64,000 nucleotides of DNA from Streptomyces sp. Ncost-T10-10d (GCF_900091955.1 NZ_FMDF01000033.1:41472-105471), one strand, 5' to 3'; positions 24,617 to 34,343 are shown, counted from the first letter of the stretch. Numbers and translations: made by a program. Notes: generated from the sequence alone by a model not told the origin.

Positions 24617-27600
24617 TCAACGGCGCGGGCGCCGTCCCCGGCCCGAGGGGCCTGAGCCCTCGTCGTCGCGGTGGTTGCCCAGCAGCTCGTCCGCCAGCGT
24701 CGGAAGATCGTCCAACGGGGTCTCCTCGGCCCAGTCGGGACGAGGGCGCCGGCCCCGGCGCTCCTGACGTTCCTGAGCGTCCCAGTGGTCCTGAACCGGC
24801 TCCGGGGCGACCGCATGCGGGTCGCTGATCTGCGGAAGCTCGCGCGTGCGCTCGTTCTCGCTCTCCCGGGCGGAGTCCGCCGGGCGCTCGTCACGGAAGA
24901 TGCCCCGCGGAACCCGGTCTGCCGGATTCGCGTCCCGGGCGTCACGAGCAGCCCGGGCGTCGCGTACGTCCTGCACCGGAGGAAGAACCGTCGTCTCATC
25001 CGCGGCACCCGCCACGCCAGGGCGCACGGACCGGTCGTGGATCTTCGGAAGCATCGCCGTCTCGGCCTCGTCGGCGGGCGAGGGCGGGGTGACCGGCGAA
25101 GGCACCGGCTGCGTCACATCGTTCGGGTTGACGATCGGTGTCGGCACCGTGATCTCGCTGTCCGGTACGGACGCCGACGCAGCCGCCTCCGCCCGGGCCG
25201 CCTCTGCCGCCGCAGCCGCCTCGGCCTCGGCCTTCCGGCGGGCTTCCTCGGCCCGCAGCAACGCCTCTTCGGCCTTGCGCTGCTTTTCCAGCCGCCGCGC
25301 CTCGGCCTCCTTGCGCAGCCGGGCCTCCTCCTCGGCCTGCCTGCGCAGCCGGGCCTGCTCGGCCTCGCGGGCCGCCTCCTCGGCCGCCAGCCTGGCCCGC
25401 TCCTCCTCGGCCAGACGCCGGGCTTCCTCGGCCCGCTGCCGGGCCTCCTCCGCCTGGCGCTCGGCTTCGCGGCGGCGTGCCTCCTCCAGCTCCCGGCGCT
25501 TGCGCTCCTCCTCCTCGGCGCGGAGCTTGGCGAGCTGTTCCTGCCGCTCGCGCTCCAGCCGCTCCTCCTCGGCCTTGCGGGCCGCCTCTTCCTCGGCCTT
25601 GCGCCTGGCCTCTTCCTCGGCGGCCTTGCGCGCCTCCTCCTGGGCCTTGATCTCGGCCTCGGAGAGCGGGAGGAGCTGGTCGAGCCGGTGGCGTACGACC
25701 GTGGTGATCGATTCCGGATCCTGGCCCGCGTCCACCACCAGGTAGCGGGTCGGGTCGGCCGCGGCCAACGTCAGGAAGCCGGACCGCACCCGGGCATGGA
25801 ACTCGGGCGGCTCGGACTCCAGCCGGTCGGGCGCCTCGGTGAACCGTTCCCGCGCGGTCTCCGGGTCGACGTCCAGCAGCACCGTCAGATGCGGTACGAG
25901 TCCACTCGTCGCCCAGCGTGAGATCCGGGCGATCTCGGTCGGGGAGAGGTCACGGCCCGCGCCCTGGTAGGCAACGGACGAGTCGATGTAACGGTCGGAG
26001 ATGACGATCGCGCCCCGCTCCAGCGCCGGACGGACGACCGAGTCGACGTGCTCGGCGCGGTCGGCGGCGTACAGCAGTGCCTCGGCCCGGTTGGAGAGCC
26101 CGGCCGACGACACATCGAGCAGGATCGAGCGCAGCCGCTTGCCGACCGGGGTCGCGCCCGGCTCACGGGTGACGACGACCTCGTGGCCCTTGGCGCGGAT
26201 CCACTCGGCGAGCGCCTCGACCTGGGTGGACTTGCCGGCGCCGTCGCCGCCCTCCAGGACGAGGAAGAAACCGGTCGCGGCAGGGGCGACGGCCGGGTCG
26301 CCGCCGCGCAGCGCCTCGCGCAGATCACGACGCAGTGGCACTCCGGAGCGGTCGTCCGTCTTGGCGAGGACGATCACGGCGACGGGCAGCAGCAGTGCGC
26401 CGATCAGCATCAGCGCGAAGGCCGCTCCGCCGTGGGCGAAGACGAAGCCACCGGAGGTCAGCCGGTGCTCGCCGATCGCGGCGGCCAGCAGCGGGCCCGC
26501 GAGCGCGCCGAGCGCGATGAGGACCCGTACGACGGCCTGGAGGTGTTCGGTGGTCCTGGCCCGGCGGAACTCCTCGGTCTCCTGGTCGACCAGGACATGA
26601 CCGGTGCCTGCCGCGACACCCGCCGCGTATCCGGCGAGCACCGTGATCATCAGCACGGTCGCCGTGTCCGGTACGAGCCCCATGGCAAGGAGTGCGATGC
26701 CCGTGACGGCGGTGGCCAGCGCGAGCAGTCGGCGCCGCGACAGCGCGGGCAGCACCTTCCCCGCGGTTCGGATGCCGACACCCGTGGCTCCGGTCAGGCC
26801 GAGAATCAGCAGGGCGAAGGTGGCGGGGCCGCCGCCGAGGTCGGCGGCGTGCAGAACGGCGACGGCGGCAGCGGCGGCAATGGCTCCGGCGACTGCGGCG
26901 GAGACGCCGACGAACAGCCGCACGGATCCGGTGCGGCCCTTGTCGGTTCCACTGCCGGTCGACGGTCGGCGCAGGCCCTCCAGCGGCGAGCGCGGGCGGG
27001 GCGTCTGCGAACCGGGCAGTTCCAGGAAGTACAGGGTGGAGATCGAGGCCGAGAAGAGCCCGGCCGCGACGTACGAGCCGAGGGCCGCCTGGTGGAGCGA
27101 GAACCACTCCAGGCCCGAGCCCAGCAGGTTGCCGATGAGCGTGGCGATCAGCAGGACGGCCGCGGCGGCCGGAATGGCGGCGAAGTCGGTGCGGATGAAG
27201 AGCCGGCGCAGTGCGTCGAGGTGGTCGGGCAGCGGACGTACAGCGGCGCCTTCGGGGGGCGGGGCGGGCAGCAGCGCGGGGGCGGCACCGTCCTTGGCAA
27301 CCGTCCACAGGCGTTCGGCCGTGCCGATGACGAAGACGGTGATGAGGATCATCATGAGCGCCTTGTCGGGCATCCAGTCGATCCACAGCGGTGCGACGAC
27401 CAGCAGCGCGAGCCTCAGCCCGTCCGTCCCGATCATCAGCCACCGCCGGTCCAGCGGTCCTCCTGGCGCGGTGAGCGTCGTCAGCGGCCCCAGGAGTACG
27501 GCTCCGAAGAGCAGGGTGGCAAGGATCCGGGCACCGAACACCGCGGCGACGGCAAATGCCGCCCCTCGGTACCCGGCTCCGAATGAGCCCTCGAGGACCG

Positions 27601-27790
27601 CCGCTTGCAGCGACATCAGCACCAACACGAGAAGGGCGAGTGCATCGCCGATACTGCCGACGAGCTGGGCGCTCCACAACCGCTTCAGCGGGGGAACACG
27701 CAACAGGGCTCGTACGGCGCGCTCGCGTGAGTCTGCGGCAAGTGTGTCGGAGGTGGGGCTCACGACCGTTGGCTGCTCGGCTCGCGTCAT
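24617..27790 (-). CDS. tmk: Thymidylate kinase fused to an MFS-like membrane domain and coiled coil
   Basis: This encodes a 1057-residue three-part protein. Residues about 25-480 form a major-facilitator-like membrane domain. Residues about 505-705 are a complete thymidylate kinase with P-loop EGGDGAGKST, the VVTREPG loop and the DRYIDSSVAYQGAGRDL lid region. Residues about 712-870 are an unbroken Glu/Arg/Ala-rich coiled coil, followed by a disordered tail rich in Pro, Asp and Arg. Thymidylate kinase converts dTMP to dTDP and is essential. From memory S. coelicolor SCO3542 has the same architecture, so the fusion is a Streptomyces trait. The kinase is presumably membrane-tethered. The transported substrate, if any, is unknown. 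Confidence 0.92.
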   Translation of the reverse strand: MTRAEQPTVVSPTSDTLAADSRERAVRALLRVPPLKRLWSAQLVGSIGDALALLVLVLMSLQAAVLEGSFGAGYRGAAFAVAAVFGARILATLLFGAVLLGPLTTLTAPGGPLDRRWLMIGTDGLRLALLVVAPLWIDWMPDKALMMILITVFVIGTAERLWTVAKDGAAPALLPAPPPEGAAVRPLPDHLDALRRLFIRTDFAAIPAAAAVLLIATLIGNLLGSGLEWFSLHQAALGSYVAAGLFSASISTLYFLELPGSQTPRPRSPLEGLRRPSTGSGTDKGRTGSVRLFVGVSAAVAGAIAAAAAVAVLHAADLGGGPATFALLILGLTGATGVGIRTAGKVLPALSRRRLLALATAVTGIALLAMGLVPDTATVLMITVLAGYAAGVAAGTGHVLVDQETEEFRRARTTEHLQAVVRVLIALGALAGPLLAAAIGEHRLTSGGFVFAHGGAAFALMLIGALLLPVAVIVLAKTDDRSGVPLRRDLREALRGGDPAVAPAATGFFLVLEGGDGAGKSTQVEALAEWIRAKGHEVVVTREPGATPVGKRLRSILLDVSSAGLSNRAEALLYAADRAEHVDSVVRPALERGAIVISDRYIDSSVAYQGAGRDLSPTEIARISRWATSGLVPHLTVLLDVDPETARERFTEAPDRLESEPPEFHARVRSGFLTLAAADPTRYLVVDAGQDPESITTVVRHRLDQLLPLSEAEIKAQEEARKAAEEEARRKAEEEAARKAEEERLERERQEQLAKLRAEEEERKRRELEEARRREAERQAEEARQRAEEARRLAEEERARLAAEEAAREAEQARLRRQAEEEARLRKEAEARRLEKQRKAEEALLRAEEARRKAEAEAAAAAEAARAEAAASASVPDSEITVPTPIVNPNDVTQPVPSPVTPPSPADEAETAMLPKIHDRSVRPGVAGAADETTVLPPVQDVRDARAARDARDANPADRVPRGIFRDERPADSARESENERTRELPQISDPHAVAPEPVQDHWDAQERQERRGRRPRPDWAEETPLDDLPTLADELLGNHRDDEGSGPSGRGRRPRR

Positions 27791-28072
27791 CCGCCCAGCC
27801 TATCCGGAGTGGCAGGGTCCCCGGAGGCCCCGCCCGAACATATGGGCGTCCGCGGGTGCGGGCGTCTCCCGCCCCGTCGGCAATCGAGGGGCGTTCCCAG
27901 CCCCTCCAGCGCTTGCGGGGAGCGGGGTCCGGGGCAGAAGCCCGGTCCCCGGGAAGGGGCGGGCAGCGGGACCAGCCCCGCCGCAGGCGCCCCGCCCCTC
28001 GCCCACCCGGCCCCGGTACGCAAACACCGGAGGGGCTGGAAAGCCCAGCCCCTCCGGCAATCGGCCGTACGG
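27791..28072 (-). other. tmk-topA intergenic region with dispersed GC repeat
   Basis: This 282-base gap contains a GC-rich repeat-like segment (about 27885-27985: GGGAGCGGGGTCCGGGG and nearby inverted pieces). It resembles the intergenic sequence after rppA (16331-16470). The topA terminator is at 28027-28057. No gene is seen. Confidence 0.5.
28027..28057 (-). terminator. Terminator of topA
   Basis: A perfect 13-base-pair stem (CCGGAGGGGCTGG with its complement) and five-base loop begins 15 bases after the topA stop. It is strong but lacks a T-run. Confidence 0.8.
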
Positions 28073-30928
28073 TCAGTCCTCCACGGACGCCGCAGTCGTC
28101 TTCTTCGCCGCGGTCGCCTTCTTCGCGGTCGTCGTCTTCTTCGCCGCGGTCTTCTTGGCTGCCGCAGTCGTCTTCTTGGCCACCGTCTTCTTCGCGGTCG
28201 CCTTCTTCGCGGTCGCCTTCTTGGCCGGGGCCTTCTTCGCCGTCTTCTTCTTGGCGGGCCCCTTGGCGCGCTTCTCGGCGAGCAGCTCGTAGCCGCGCTC
28301 CGGCGTGATGGTCTCGACGCTGTCGTCGGTCCGCAGCGTGGCGTTGGTCTCGCCGTCGGTGACATACGCACCGAAGCGCCCGTCCTTGACCACGACCGGA
28401 GCCCCGCTCACCGGGTCGGTGCCCAGTTCCTTCAGCGGCGGCTTGGCGGCGGCGCGGCCGCGCTGCTTGGGCTGGGCGTAGATCGCAAGGGCCTCTTCGA
28501 GGGTGATGTCGAAGAGCTGTTCCTCGGAGGTCAGCGAACGCGAGTCCGTGCCCTTCTTCAGATACGGGCCGTAGCGGCCGTTCTGCGCGGTGATCTCGAG
28601 CCCGTCGGCATCCTCACCGACGACACGCGGCAGCGACATCAGCCTGAGCGCGTCCGCCAGCGTCACCGTGTCCAGCGACATGGACTTGAAGAGCGAGGCC
28701 GTCCGCGGCTTGACCGCGTTCTTGCCGGTCTTCGGGGTGCCCTCGGGCAGCACCTCGGTGACGTACGGGCCGTAGCGCCCGTCCTTGGCGATGATCTGGT
28801 GCCCGGTGACCGGGTCCGCACCGAGCTCGAAGTCGCCGCTCGGCTTGGCCAGCAGCTCCTCCGCGTACTCGACGGACAGCTCGTCGGGCGCCAGGTCCTC
28901 CGGCACGTCCGCGCGCTGGTGGCCCTCGGAGTCCTTCTCGCCGCGCTCGATGTACGGGCCGTACCGGCCGACCCGGAGCTTGATGTCGTTGCCGACGGGG
29001 AAGGAGGAGATCTCGCGCGCGTCGATCGCGCCGAGGTCGGTGACGAGCTCCTTCAGACCGCCGAGGTGGTCGCCGTCGCCGTTGCCCGCGTCGGAGGCCG
29101 CCCCTGCTCCGGTCGTGTCGCCGGCGCCCGCCCCGAAGTAGAAGCGCTTCAGCCACGGCACGGACTGGGCCTCGCCGCGCGCGATGCGGTCGAGGTCGTC
29201 CTCCATCTTCGCGGTGAAGTCGTAGTCGACGAGCCGGCCGAAGTGCTTCTCCAGCAGGTTGACCACGGCGAAAGAGAGGAACGACGGGACGAGCGCCGTG
29301 CCCTTCTTGAAGACGTAGCCACGGTCCAGGATCGTGCCGATGATCGAGGCGTACGTCGACGGGCGGCCGATCTCGCGCTCTTCGAGCTCCTTGACCAGCG
29401 AGGCCTCGGTGTAGCGGGCCGGCGGCTTGGTGGCATGGCCGTCGACCGAGATCTCCTCGGCGGACAGCGCATCGCCCTCGGCGACCTGCGGGAGTCGCCG
29501 CTCACGGTCGTCGAGCTCGGCGTTCGGGTCGTCGGCGCCTTCGACGTACGCCTTCATGAAGCCGTGGAAGGTGATCGTCTTGCCGGACGCGGAGAATTCG
29601 GCGTCGCGGCCGTCGCTCGCCCGGCCACCGATCTTGACAGTGACGGAGTTACCGACCGCGTCCTTCATCTGGGAAGCAACGGTCCGCTTCCAGATGAGCT
29701 CGTAGAGCCGGAACTGGTCGCCGGTGAGGCCGGTCTCGGCAGGGGTGCGGAAGCGGTCGCCGGAGGGGCGGATCGCCTCGTGTGCCTCCTGCGCGTTCTT
29801 GACCTTCCCGGCGTACGTGCGCGGCTTGTCCGGCAGGTAGTCGGCACCGTACAGCTGCGTGACCTGGGCCCGGGCCGCGGAGACCGCGGTGTCCGAGAGG
29901 GTCGTGGAGTCCGTACGCATGTAGGTGATGAAGCCGTTCTCGTACAGCTTCTGCGCGACCTGCATGGTGGCCTTGGCCCCGAAGCCCAGCTTCCGGCTCG
30001 CCTCCTGCTGGAGGGTCGTCGTGCGGAACGGGGCGTACGGGGAGCGGCGGTACGGCTTCGACTCGACCGACCGTACGGCGAACGTGGCGTCGGCGAGCGC
30101 GGCGGCCAGGGCGCGGGCGTTCGTCTCGTCCAGGTGCAGCACCTGGACGGAGCCGGACTTCAGCTGCCCGTCCGGGCCGAAGTCACGGCCCTGGGCGATG
30201 CGGCGGCCGTCGACCGCGCTGAGACGGGCGGCGAGGGTCGACGGGTCGGAGGCGTCACCGGCGCGGCCGGTGGCGAAGGTGCCGGTCAGGTCCCAGTACT
30301 CGGCGGAACGGAAGGCGATGCGCTCGCGCTCCCGTTCGACGACGAGACGGGTTGCCACGGACTGGACGCGGCCGGCCGACAGGCGCGGCATGACCTTCTT
30401 CCACAGGACCGGCGAGACCTCGTAGCCGTAGAGACGGTCGAGGATTCGGCGGGTCTCCTGGGCGTCGACCATGCGCTGGTTGAGCTCACGCGGGTTGGCG
30501 ACGGCCTCCCGGATCGCGTCCTTGGTGATCTCGTGGAAGACCATCCGGTGGACCGGGACCTTGGGCTTCAGGACTTCCTGCAGGTGCCACGCGATGGCTT
30601 CGCCCTCGCGGTCCTCATCGGTGGCGAGGAAGAGTTCGTCGGACTCGGCCAGCAGCTGCTTGAGCTTCCTGACCTGCGCCTTCTTGTCCGCGTTGACGAC
30701 ATAGACGGGCTGGAAGTCATGCTCGACGTCGACGCCGAGCCGACGGACCTCGCCGGTGTACTCGTCCGGGACCTCTGCGGCGCCGTTCGGCAGGTCGCGG
30801 ATGTGCCCGACGCTCGCCTCGACGACGTATCCGGGGCCGAGGTAGCCCTTGATCGTCTTCGCCTTGGCAGGCGACTCGACGATGACGAGTCGGCGGCCGC
30901 CCTGTGCGGTCTCGCTGGTCGGGGACAA
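28073..30928 (-). CDS. topA: DNA topoisomerase I
   Basis: This encodes a 951-residue type IA topoisomerase. The Toprim domain opens with RRLVIVESPAKAKTIKGY and has ATDEDREGE. The catalytic tyrosine is in ITYMRTDSTTLS near residue 335. Instead of zinc fingers, the C-terminal part has four repeats of the type GRYGPY (GRFGAY in the last). It ends with a Lys/Ala/Thr tail of about 65 residues, which in Streptomyces TopA supports processivity and chromosome segregation. I take a TTG start at 30928 because it begins SPTSETAQGG as in relatives and has GGAGAG about ten bases upstream; the ATG at 30964 lacks homology. The enzyme relaxes negative supercoils. Confidence 0.95.
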   Translation of the reverse strand: MSPTSETAQGGRRLVIVESPAKAKTIKGYLGPGYVVEASVGHIRDLPNGAAEVPDEYTGEVRRLGVDVEHDFQPVYVVNADKKAQVRKLKQLLAESDELFLATDEDREGEAIAWHLQEVLKPKVPVHRMVFHEITKDAIREAVANPRELNQRMVDAQETRRILDRLYGYEVSPVLWKKVMPRLSAGRVQSVATRLVVERERERIAFRSAEYWDLTGTFATGRAGDASDPSTLAARLSAVDGRRIAQGRDFGPDGQLKSGSVQVLHLDETNARALAAALADATFAVRSVESKPYRRSPYAPFRTTTLQQEASRKLGFGAKATMQVAQKLYENGFITYMRTDSTTLSDTAVSAARAQVTQLYGADYLPDKPRTYAGKVKNAQEAHEAIRPSGDRFRTPAETGLTGDQFRLYELIWKRTVASQMKDAVGNSVTVKIGGRASDGRDAEFSASGKTITFHGFMKAYVEGADDPNAELDDRERRLPQVAEGDALSAEEISVDGHATKPPARYTEASLVKELEEREIGRPSTYASIIGTILDRGYVFKKGTALVPSFLSFAVVNLLEKHFGRLVDYDFTAKMEDDLDRIARGEAQSVPWLKRFYFGAGAGDTTGAGAASDAGNGDGDHLGGLKELVTDLGAIDAREISSFPVGNDIKLRVGRYGPYIERGEKDSEGHQRADVPEDLAPDELSVEYAEELLAKPSGDFELGADPVTGHQIIAKDGRYGPYVTEVLPEGTPKTGKNAVKPRTASLFKSMSLDTVTLADALRLMSLPRVVGEDADGLEITAQNGRYGPYLKKGTDSRSLTSEEQLFDITLEEALAIYAQPKQRGRAAAKPPLKELGTDPVSGAPVVVKDGRFGAYVTDGETNATLRTDDSVETITPERGYELLAEKRAKGPAKKKTAKKAPAKKATAKKATAKKTVAKKTTAAAKKTAAKKTTTAKKATAAKKTTAASVED

Positions 30929-31258
30929 CTTCGCTCTTCTCTCCGGTCGACACTCAGTGGGCATCCGGGCAGCGCGCTGACGCTGCCGACGGTGCTGTCG
31001 CTGCGGAGTGTGACGGTACAACCCGCCCCCGTGTCAAACGGCAAAAGCCCGCAACGGCCACTCGAACGGTAACCCGACTTCCGCCATTCCTGCCGCCCGG
31101 ACTGCCCGGTCCGCTGCGCGCACGGCCGCTGCCTGCGGGTTTCCGGTCGCTGTGGCGGCGCTGCCGGCACCGGCGGTGAGAGGCGGACGGTCCGGGCGTG
31201 TTCCCTGCCACCGGCCGCCGCGCCCTGCGGTTCCCGGCCGGGTCCGGCGGGGAGTGGA
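30929..31258 (-). promoter_or_regulatory. topA upstream region
   Basis: This 330-base gap holds no gene. On the minus strand a consensus -35 hexamer TTGACA lies at 31032-31037, about 105 bases before the TTG start. No well-spaced -10 is obvious (TACCGT is too close). Streptomyces topA promoters are known to respond to supercoiling, so this is the likely control region. Confidence 0.4.
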
Positions 31259-31456
31259 TCAGATGCGGGTGAAGCACCACACACCGAGGACGAGAAAAAG
31301 TACGCCGAACACAGTGGCGAGAGCGGCGGAGGCGACGGGGCTCACACCGTGCGCCACCGGCGCGCGGTGCAGCACGCGCGCCCCCGTCCACAGCAGCAGT
31401 GCGGCGCCGAACAGTGCGAATGCTGTTCCGGCGAAGACCGCAGGTCCGCTCTCCAT
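31259..31456 (-). CDS. Small two-helix membrane protein
   Basis: This encodes a 65-residue protein with two hydrophobic helices (about residues 7-26 and 41-62) joined by a short loop (RVLHRAPVAHG). Family unknown. The ATG at 31456 starts MESGPAVF. Position upstream of topA on the same strand and good third-position GC support expression. A structural or regulatory role in the membrane cannot be assigned. Confidence 0.6.
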   Translation of the reverse strand: MESGPAVFAGTAFALFGAALLLWTGARVLHRAPVAHGVSPVASAALATVFGVLFLVLGVWCFTRI

Positions 31457-31814
31457 GTCCGTACGCCTCCCTGTCCCTGCTCGGCCGGGGCCTGTGCCAT
31501 CCGGTCAGGGGGAGGCTGCCACCCCAGGGCGTCGTGCACGCGAACCCCCGGTGAATGGCCGGATTCACACATCCCGGAGGTGCAGGACCGAGGCCCCGGG
31601 GGCAGGACCGGTCCGTGAGCCAACCGGAATCCGCAGCCTCCGCGGCGGGCCGTCGGCGGTCAGCATGAAGACGCTGATGGCGAGCCCGTTCATTACAAAC
31701 GGCAGCACGCACCCGAACCGGAACGGAGTCCGGTGCGGGAGACAGCCGCGGTGGCGGAGCCGGCAGCTGCCCCACCCCGGGGCCGAGGCTCGGACCAGGA
31801 CCGGAGCAACGCCA
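31457..31814. other. 358-base gap with a possible 42-residue frame
   Basis: No established gene. A minus-strand frame of 42 codons (31565-31693, starting MNGLAISVFM) has GC-rich third positions but no ribosome-binding site, so I leave it as a doubtful candidate. Confidence 0.35.
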
Positions 31815-33329
31815 TCAGCTCGCCGTCGGCACCGGCTCCAGGAAGCCCTCCTCCACCAGCAGTCGGATCGCCTGCGGGGTGCGATCGCGCAGCAGCACGG
31901 GGTCCTCGTTCATCAACTGGGCGATCGCGTCCAGGATCCGGCCCGCGGGCAGCGTTCCGTCGCACACGCCCGCGAAGCCCGCGCCGACGGCGTCCACCTT
32001 CGTCGCACGCCGCATGCCGCGGTTCTGACGGAGCACCACATGCTCGGGGTCCTCCGCGCCCGGCAGTCCGACCTGCTCCTGCACGACCTCGGCGGCGAGT
32101 GCGAAATGGCCGGCCAGGAGCGCCGCGTCGTCCTGTGCGCGGAGGTAGTCCTGGCGGGCGAAATGGGCCTGGACGGCCGGTCCGAGCGGCTGCTCCACCG
32201 CGTGCGGCCACTCCTCGATCACGACGGACGGGTTTCCGGCGGCAGCCGCGGCGGACTTCCGCAGAGTGATCCAGCCGAAGCCGACGCCCTTGGTCTTGCG
32301 GGCCTCGAACTCGTCCAGCCAGGCGTCGTACCGTGCGGCGTAATCGGCGGGGTCCGTGCGGTGGTCTCCGCTGTCGCGCAGCCACAGCTCCGCGTACTGC
32401 GTGACGTCCTGGACCTCGCGCTGCACGATCCAGGCGTCGCAGCCGTGAGGCACCCAGGAACTCAGCCGGTTCTGCCACTCCTCGCCGTCGATGTGCTGCC
32501 AGTTGGCGAGGAAGTGGGCATATCCGCCTTCGTTCAACCGGTCGCCCGACTGCTGCACCAAGGTCCGGCACAGATCGTCGCCGCCCATGCCGCCGTCACG
32601 GTAGGTGAGGCGGGCGCCGGGCGAGATGACGAACGGCGGGTTGGAGACGATCAGGTCGTACGTCTCGGTTCCGACCGGCTCGTACAGGGAACCCTGGCGC
32701 AGCTCGGCCGGGGCGGCTCCGGACAGGGCGAGCGTCAGCCGGGTGAAGTCCAGCGCACGCGGGTTGAGGTCGGTGGCCGTGACCCGGGTGGCGTGCTGCG
32801 AGGCGTGCAGCGCCTGGATGCCCGAGCCCGTACCGACATCGAGCGCGGAGGCGACAGGCGTGCGGACGGTGATCCCGGCGAGCGTGGTGGACGCCCCGCC
32901 GACTCCGAGGACCACGCCCTCCTCGCGCGAACCGATGCCGCCCGCGCCGCCGACCGCGCAGCCCAGGTCGGAGACGATGTACCAGTCCTGCCCCTCGGGC
33001 CCGCTGTACGGGCGTACGTCGACCGTGGCCCGCACCTCGTCGCCGGTCCGGGTCACCCAGCCGTCCTCGATGCACTCGGCCAGTGGGAGCGCGGCGCGGG
33101 CCCGCTCGTACGGGACGGGGTGCTGGAGCAGGAAGAGCCGCACCAGTATTTCGAGCGGGGAGTCCGCCCTGGTGGCACGCAGCGCCGGAACCGTCTCGCT
33201 GCGGGCGAGCGCGGCATAGGCCGGCGCGCCGAGCAGGTCGAGGAGCCCATCGGCGGTGAAGGCGGCGGCGAGCAGGGCTTCGCGGAGCCGGGGCGAACGG
33301 TCGGGCGCGGGGAGACTGGTCGTACTCAC
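31815..33329 (-). CDS. Class I SAM-dependent methyltransferase with NPPF motif
   Basis: This encodes a 504-residue protein. An N-terminal helical region (about residues 1-150) precedes a Rossmann methyltransferase domain with ALDVGTGSGIQALHA (motif I), TATDLNPRALDF (motif II) and SNPPFVI (motif IV). The last is characteristic of enzymes that methylate planar nitrogen: N6-adenine or N5-glutamine. A C-terminal domain of about 170 residues is specific to this actinobacterial family. The target is not known. I use the GTG at 33329, which starts VSTTSLPAPDR; upstream sequence is low-complexity. The lipoprotein gene upstream is separated by a terminator at 33365-33395. Confidence 0.85.
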   Translation of the reverse strand: MSTTSLPAPDRSPRLREALLAAAFTADGLLDLLGAPAYAALARSETVPALRATRADSPLEILVRLFLLQHPVPYERARAALPLAECIEDGWVTRTGDEVRATVDVRPYSGPEGQDWYIVSDLGCAVGGAGGIGSREEGVVLGVGGASTTLAGITVRTPVASALDVGTGSGIQALHASQHATRVTATDLNPRALDFTRLTLALSGAAPAELRQGSLYEPVGTETYDLIVSNPPFVISPGARLTYRDGGMGGDDLCRTLVQQSGDRLNEGGYAHFLANWQHIDGEEWQNRLSSWVPHGCDAWIVQREVQDVTQYAELWLRDSGDHRTDPADYAARYDAWLDEFEARKTKGVGFGWITLRKSAAAAAGNPSVVIEEWPHAVEQPLGPAVQAHFARQDYLRAQDDAALLAGHFALAAEVVQEQVGLPGAEDPEHVVLRQNRGMRRATKVDAVGAGFAGVCDGTLPAGRILDAIAQLMNEDPVLLRDRTPQAIRLLVEEGFLEPVPTAS

Positions 33330-33364
33330 CCACCCATTGTGTCCGCTACCGCTGACAACGGCAG

Positions 33365-33395
33365 CGGCCCGGCGCCCACCGGGGCAGCCGGGCCG
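33365..33395 (-). terminator. Hairpin after the lipoprotein gene
   Basis: A perfect 9-base-pair CGGCCCGGC/GCCGGGCCG stem with a 13-base loop lies 27 bases after the lipoprotein stop. Confidence 0.6.
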
Positions 33396-33421
33396 TCCGT
33401 ACAACCGCCGCTTCCGCTCGG

Positions 33422-34039
33422 TTACGGCTTCTTGCTGGGCGAGGCGGACGGGGAGGCCGACTTCGAGGAAGCGGCATTCGGCGGCACCGAGGCCGTCGGC
33501 TTCTGGCAGCCCTTCTGCTTCGCCATCGCGGTGCCGACCTCGCCGGACTGGAGCCTCTTCAGCGCCTCGTCACCACTGGTGCTGATCTTGTTCAGCTCGT
33601 CCGCGATGCCCTTGAGGCCGTCGGCGAACTTCGCCTGGTCCTTCGTGTTGAGGGCGTCGACCTTCTTCTGCAGGTTCGCGTACGCCGCGGAGGAGGCGTT
33701 GAGCTCCTTCACGGCCTCCTTCTGCGTGGTCTCGCCGCCGTCGACCGGCGGCGCGCCCGCCGAATCGACAGCCGCTCCCAGCGCCTTGTACGCCTGCGAG
33801 ATCTGCTGGAAGGCGGCCGAGTCGGTCCTCTGGACGTCGGCGGGCTTGCTGTTGTCGGCGGTCTGCTGCTGGATGGCGGCGTTGGCGTTCGCGATCTTCT
33901 GCAGTTGGGGCTGGACCTGGTCGCAGACCTTCTTGGCCCAGGCGTTCACCTTGGCGCTGTTGTCGTCGCTGCTGCAGCCCGACAGCGTAAGTACCAGTAC
34001 CGCACCGCCGGACAGCGCGGCCGCAAGCTTCTTGTTCAC
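33422..34039 (-). CDS. Putative helical lipoprotein
   Basis: This encodes a 205-residue lipoprotein. The signal peptide KKLAAALSGGAVLVLTLSGC ends in a clear lipobox. The mature part is almost wholly alpha-helical and rich in Ala, Lys and Gln, with a single later cysteine in KQKGCQKP. The C-terminus is Ser/Pro/Lys-rich. I do not recognise the family beyond 'small secreted protein'. The GTG at 34039 (VNKKLAA) follows GGAAGGGA at a good distance. In this conserved neighbourhood it sits between the methyltransferase and hppA. Confidence 0.75.
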   Translation of the reverse strand: MNKKLAAALSGGAVLVLTLSGCSSDDNSAKVNAWAKKVCDQVQPQLQKIANANAAIQQQTADNSKPADVQRTDSAAFQQISQAYKALGAAVDSAGAPPVDGGETTQKEAVKELNASSAAYANLQKKVDALNTKDQAKFADGLKGIADELNKISTSGDEALKRLQSGEVGTAMAKQKGCQKPTASVPPNAASSKSASPSASPSKKP

Positions 34040-34343
34040 CGGATCGGTCCCTTCCAAGGCTCTCGGCCCCGGAACTTACACGTCGAGCGCCCTCCATCCG
34101 GGTGCCGGACGTCCGATGAGTGGGCTTTTGCAGCCATTTGCACCAAGGGAAATGAGGGAGATACAACTCACCCACGCGGCCCTCGGGGCGCTAGAACACC
34201 TGCCCGAGCAAGCACACGGACGGGCGTACCGACCGGCAAACGACACCAGAACACGACCGGGCGGACGACACATCAGAGTGCGTCGCCCGCCCGGTCGTTG
34301 AGCGCAGCCGGCTACACGCCACCGGCCCCTTCCCGTCGCCGCC
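34040..34343 (-). other. Lipoprotein-hppA intergenic region
   Basis: 304 bases without a gene. The hppA terminator is at 34254-34297. The rest upstream of the lipoprotein gene includes a GC-poorer patch (about 34120-34165) that probably carries its promoter. Confidence 0.5.
34254..34297 (-). terminator. Terminator of hppA
   Basis: A 16-base-pair stem with one mismatch (CGACCGGGCGG...ACGAC with its complement) and a 12-base loop lies 46 bases after the hppA stop. Confidence 0.75.

Noticed and set aside
27809..31072. 1087-residue plus-strand frame
   Set aside because: It lies opposite topA and contains the usual long antisense frame of a high-GC gene. topA has full homology.
31152..34301. 1049-residue plus-strand frame
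   Set aside because: It runs antisense through the methyltransferase and lipoprotein genes and has no recognisable domain.
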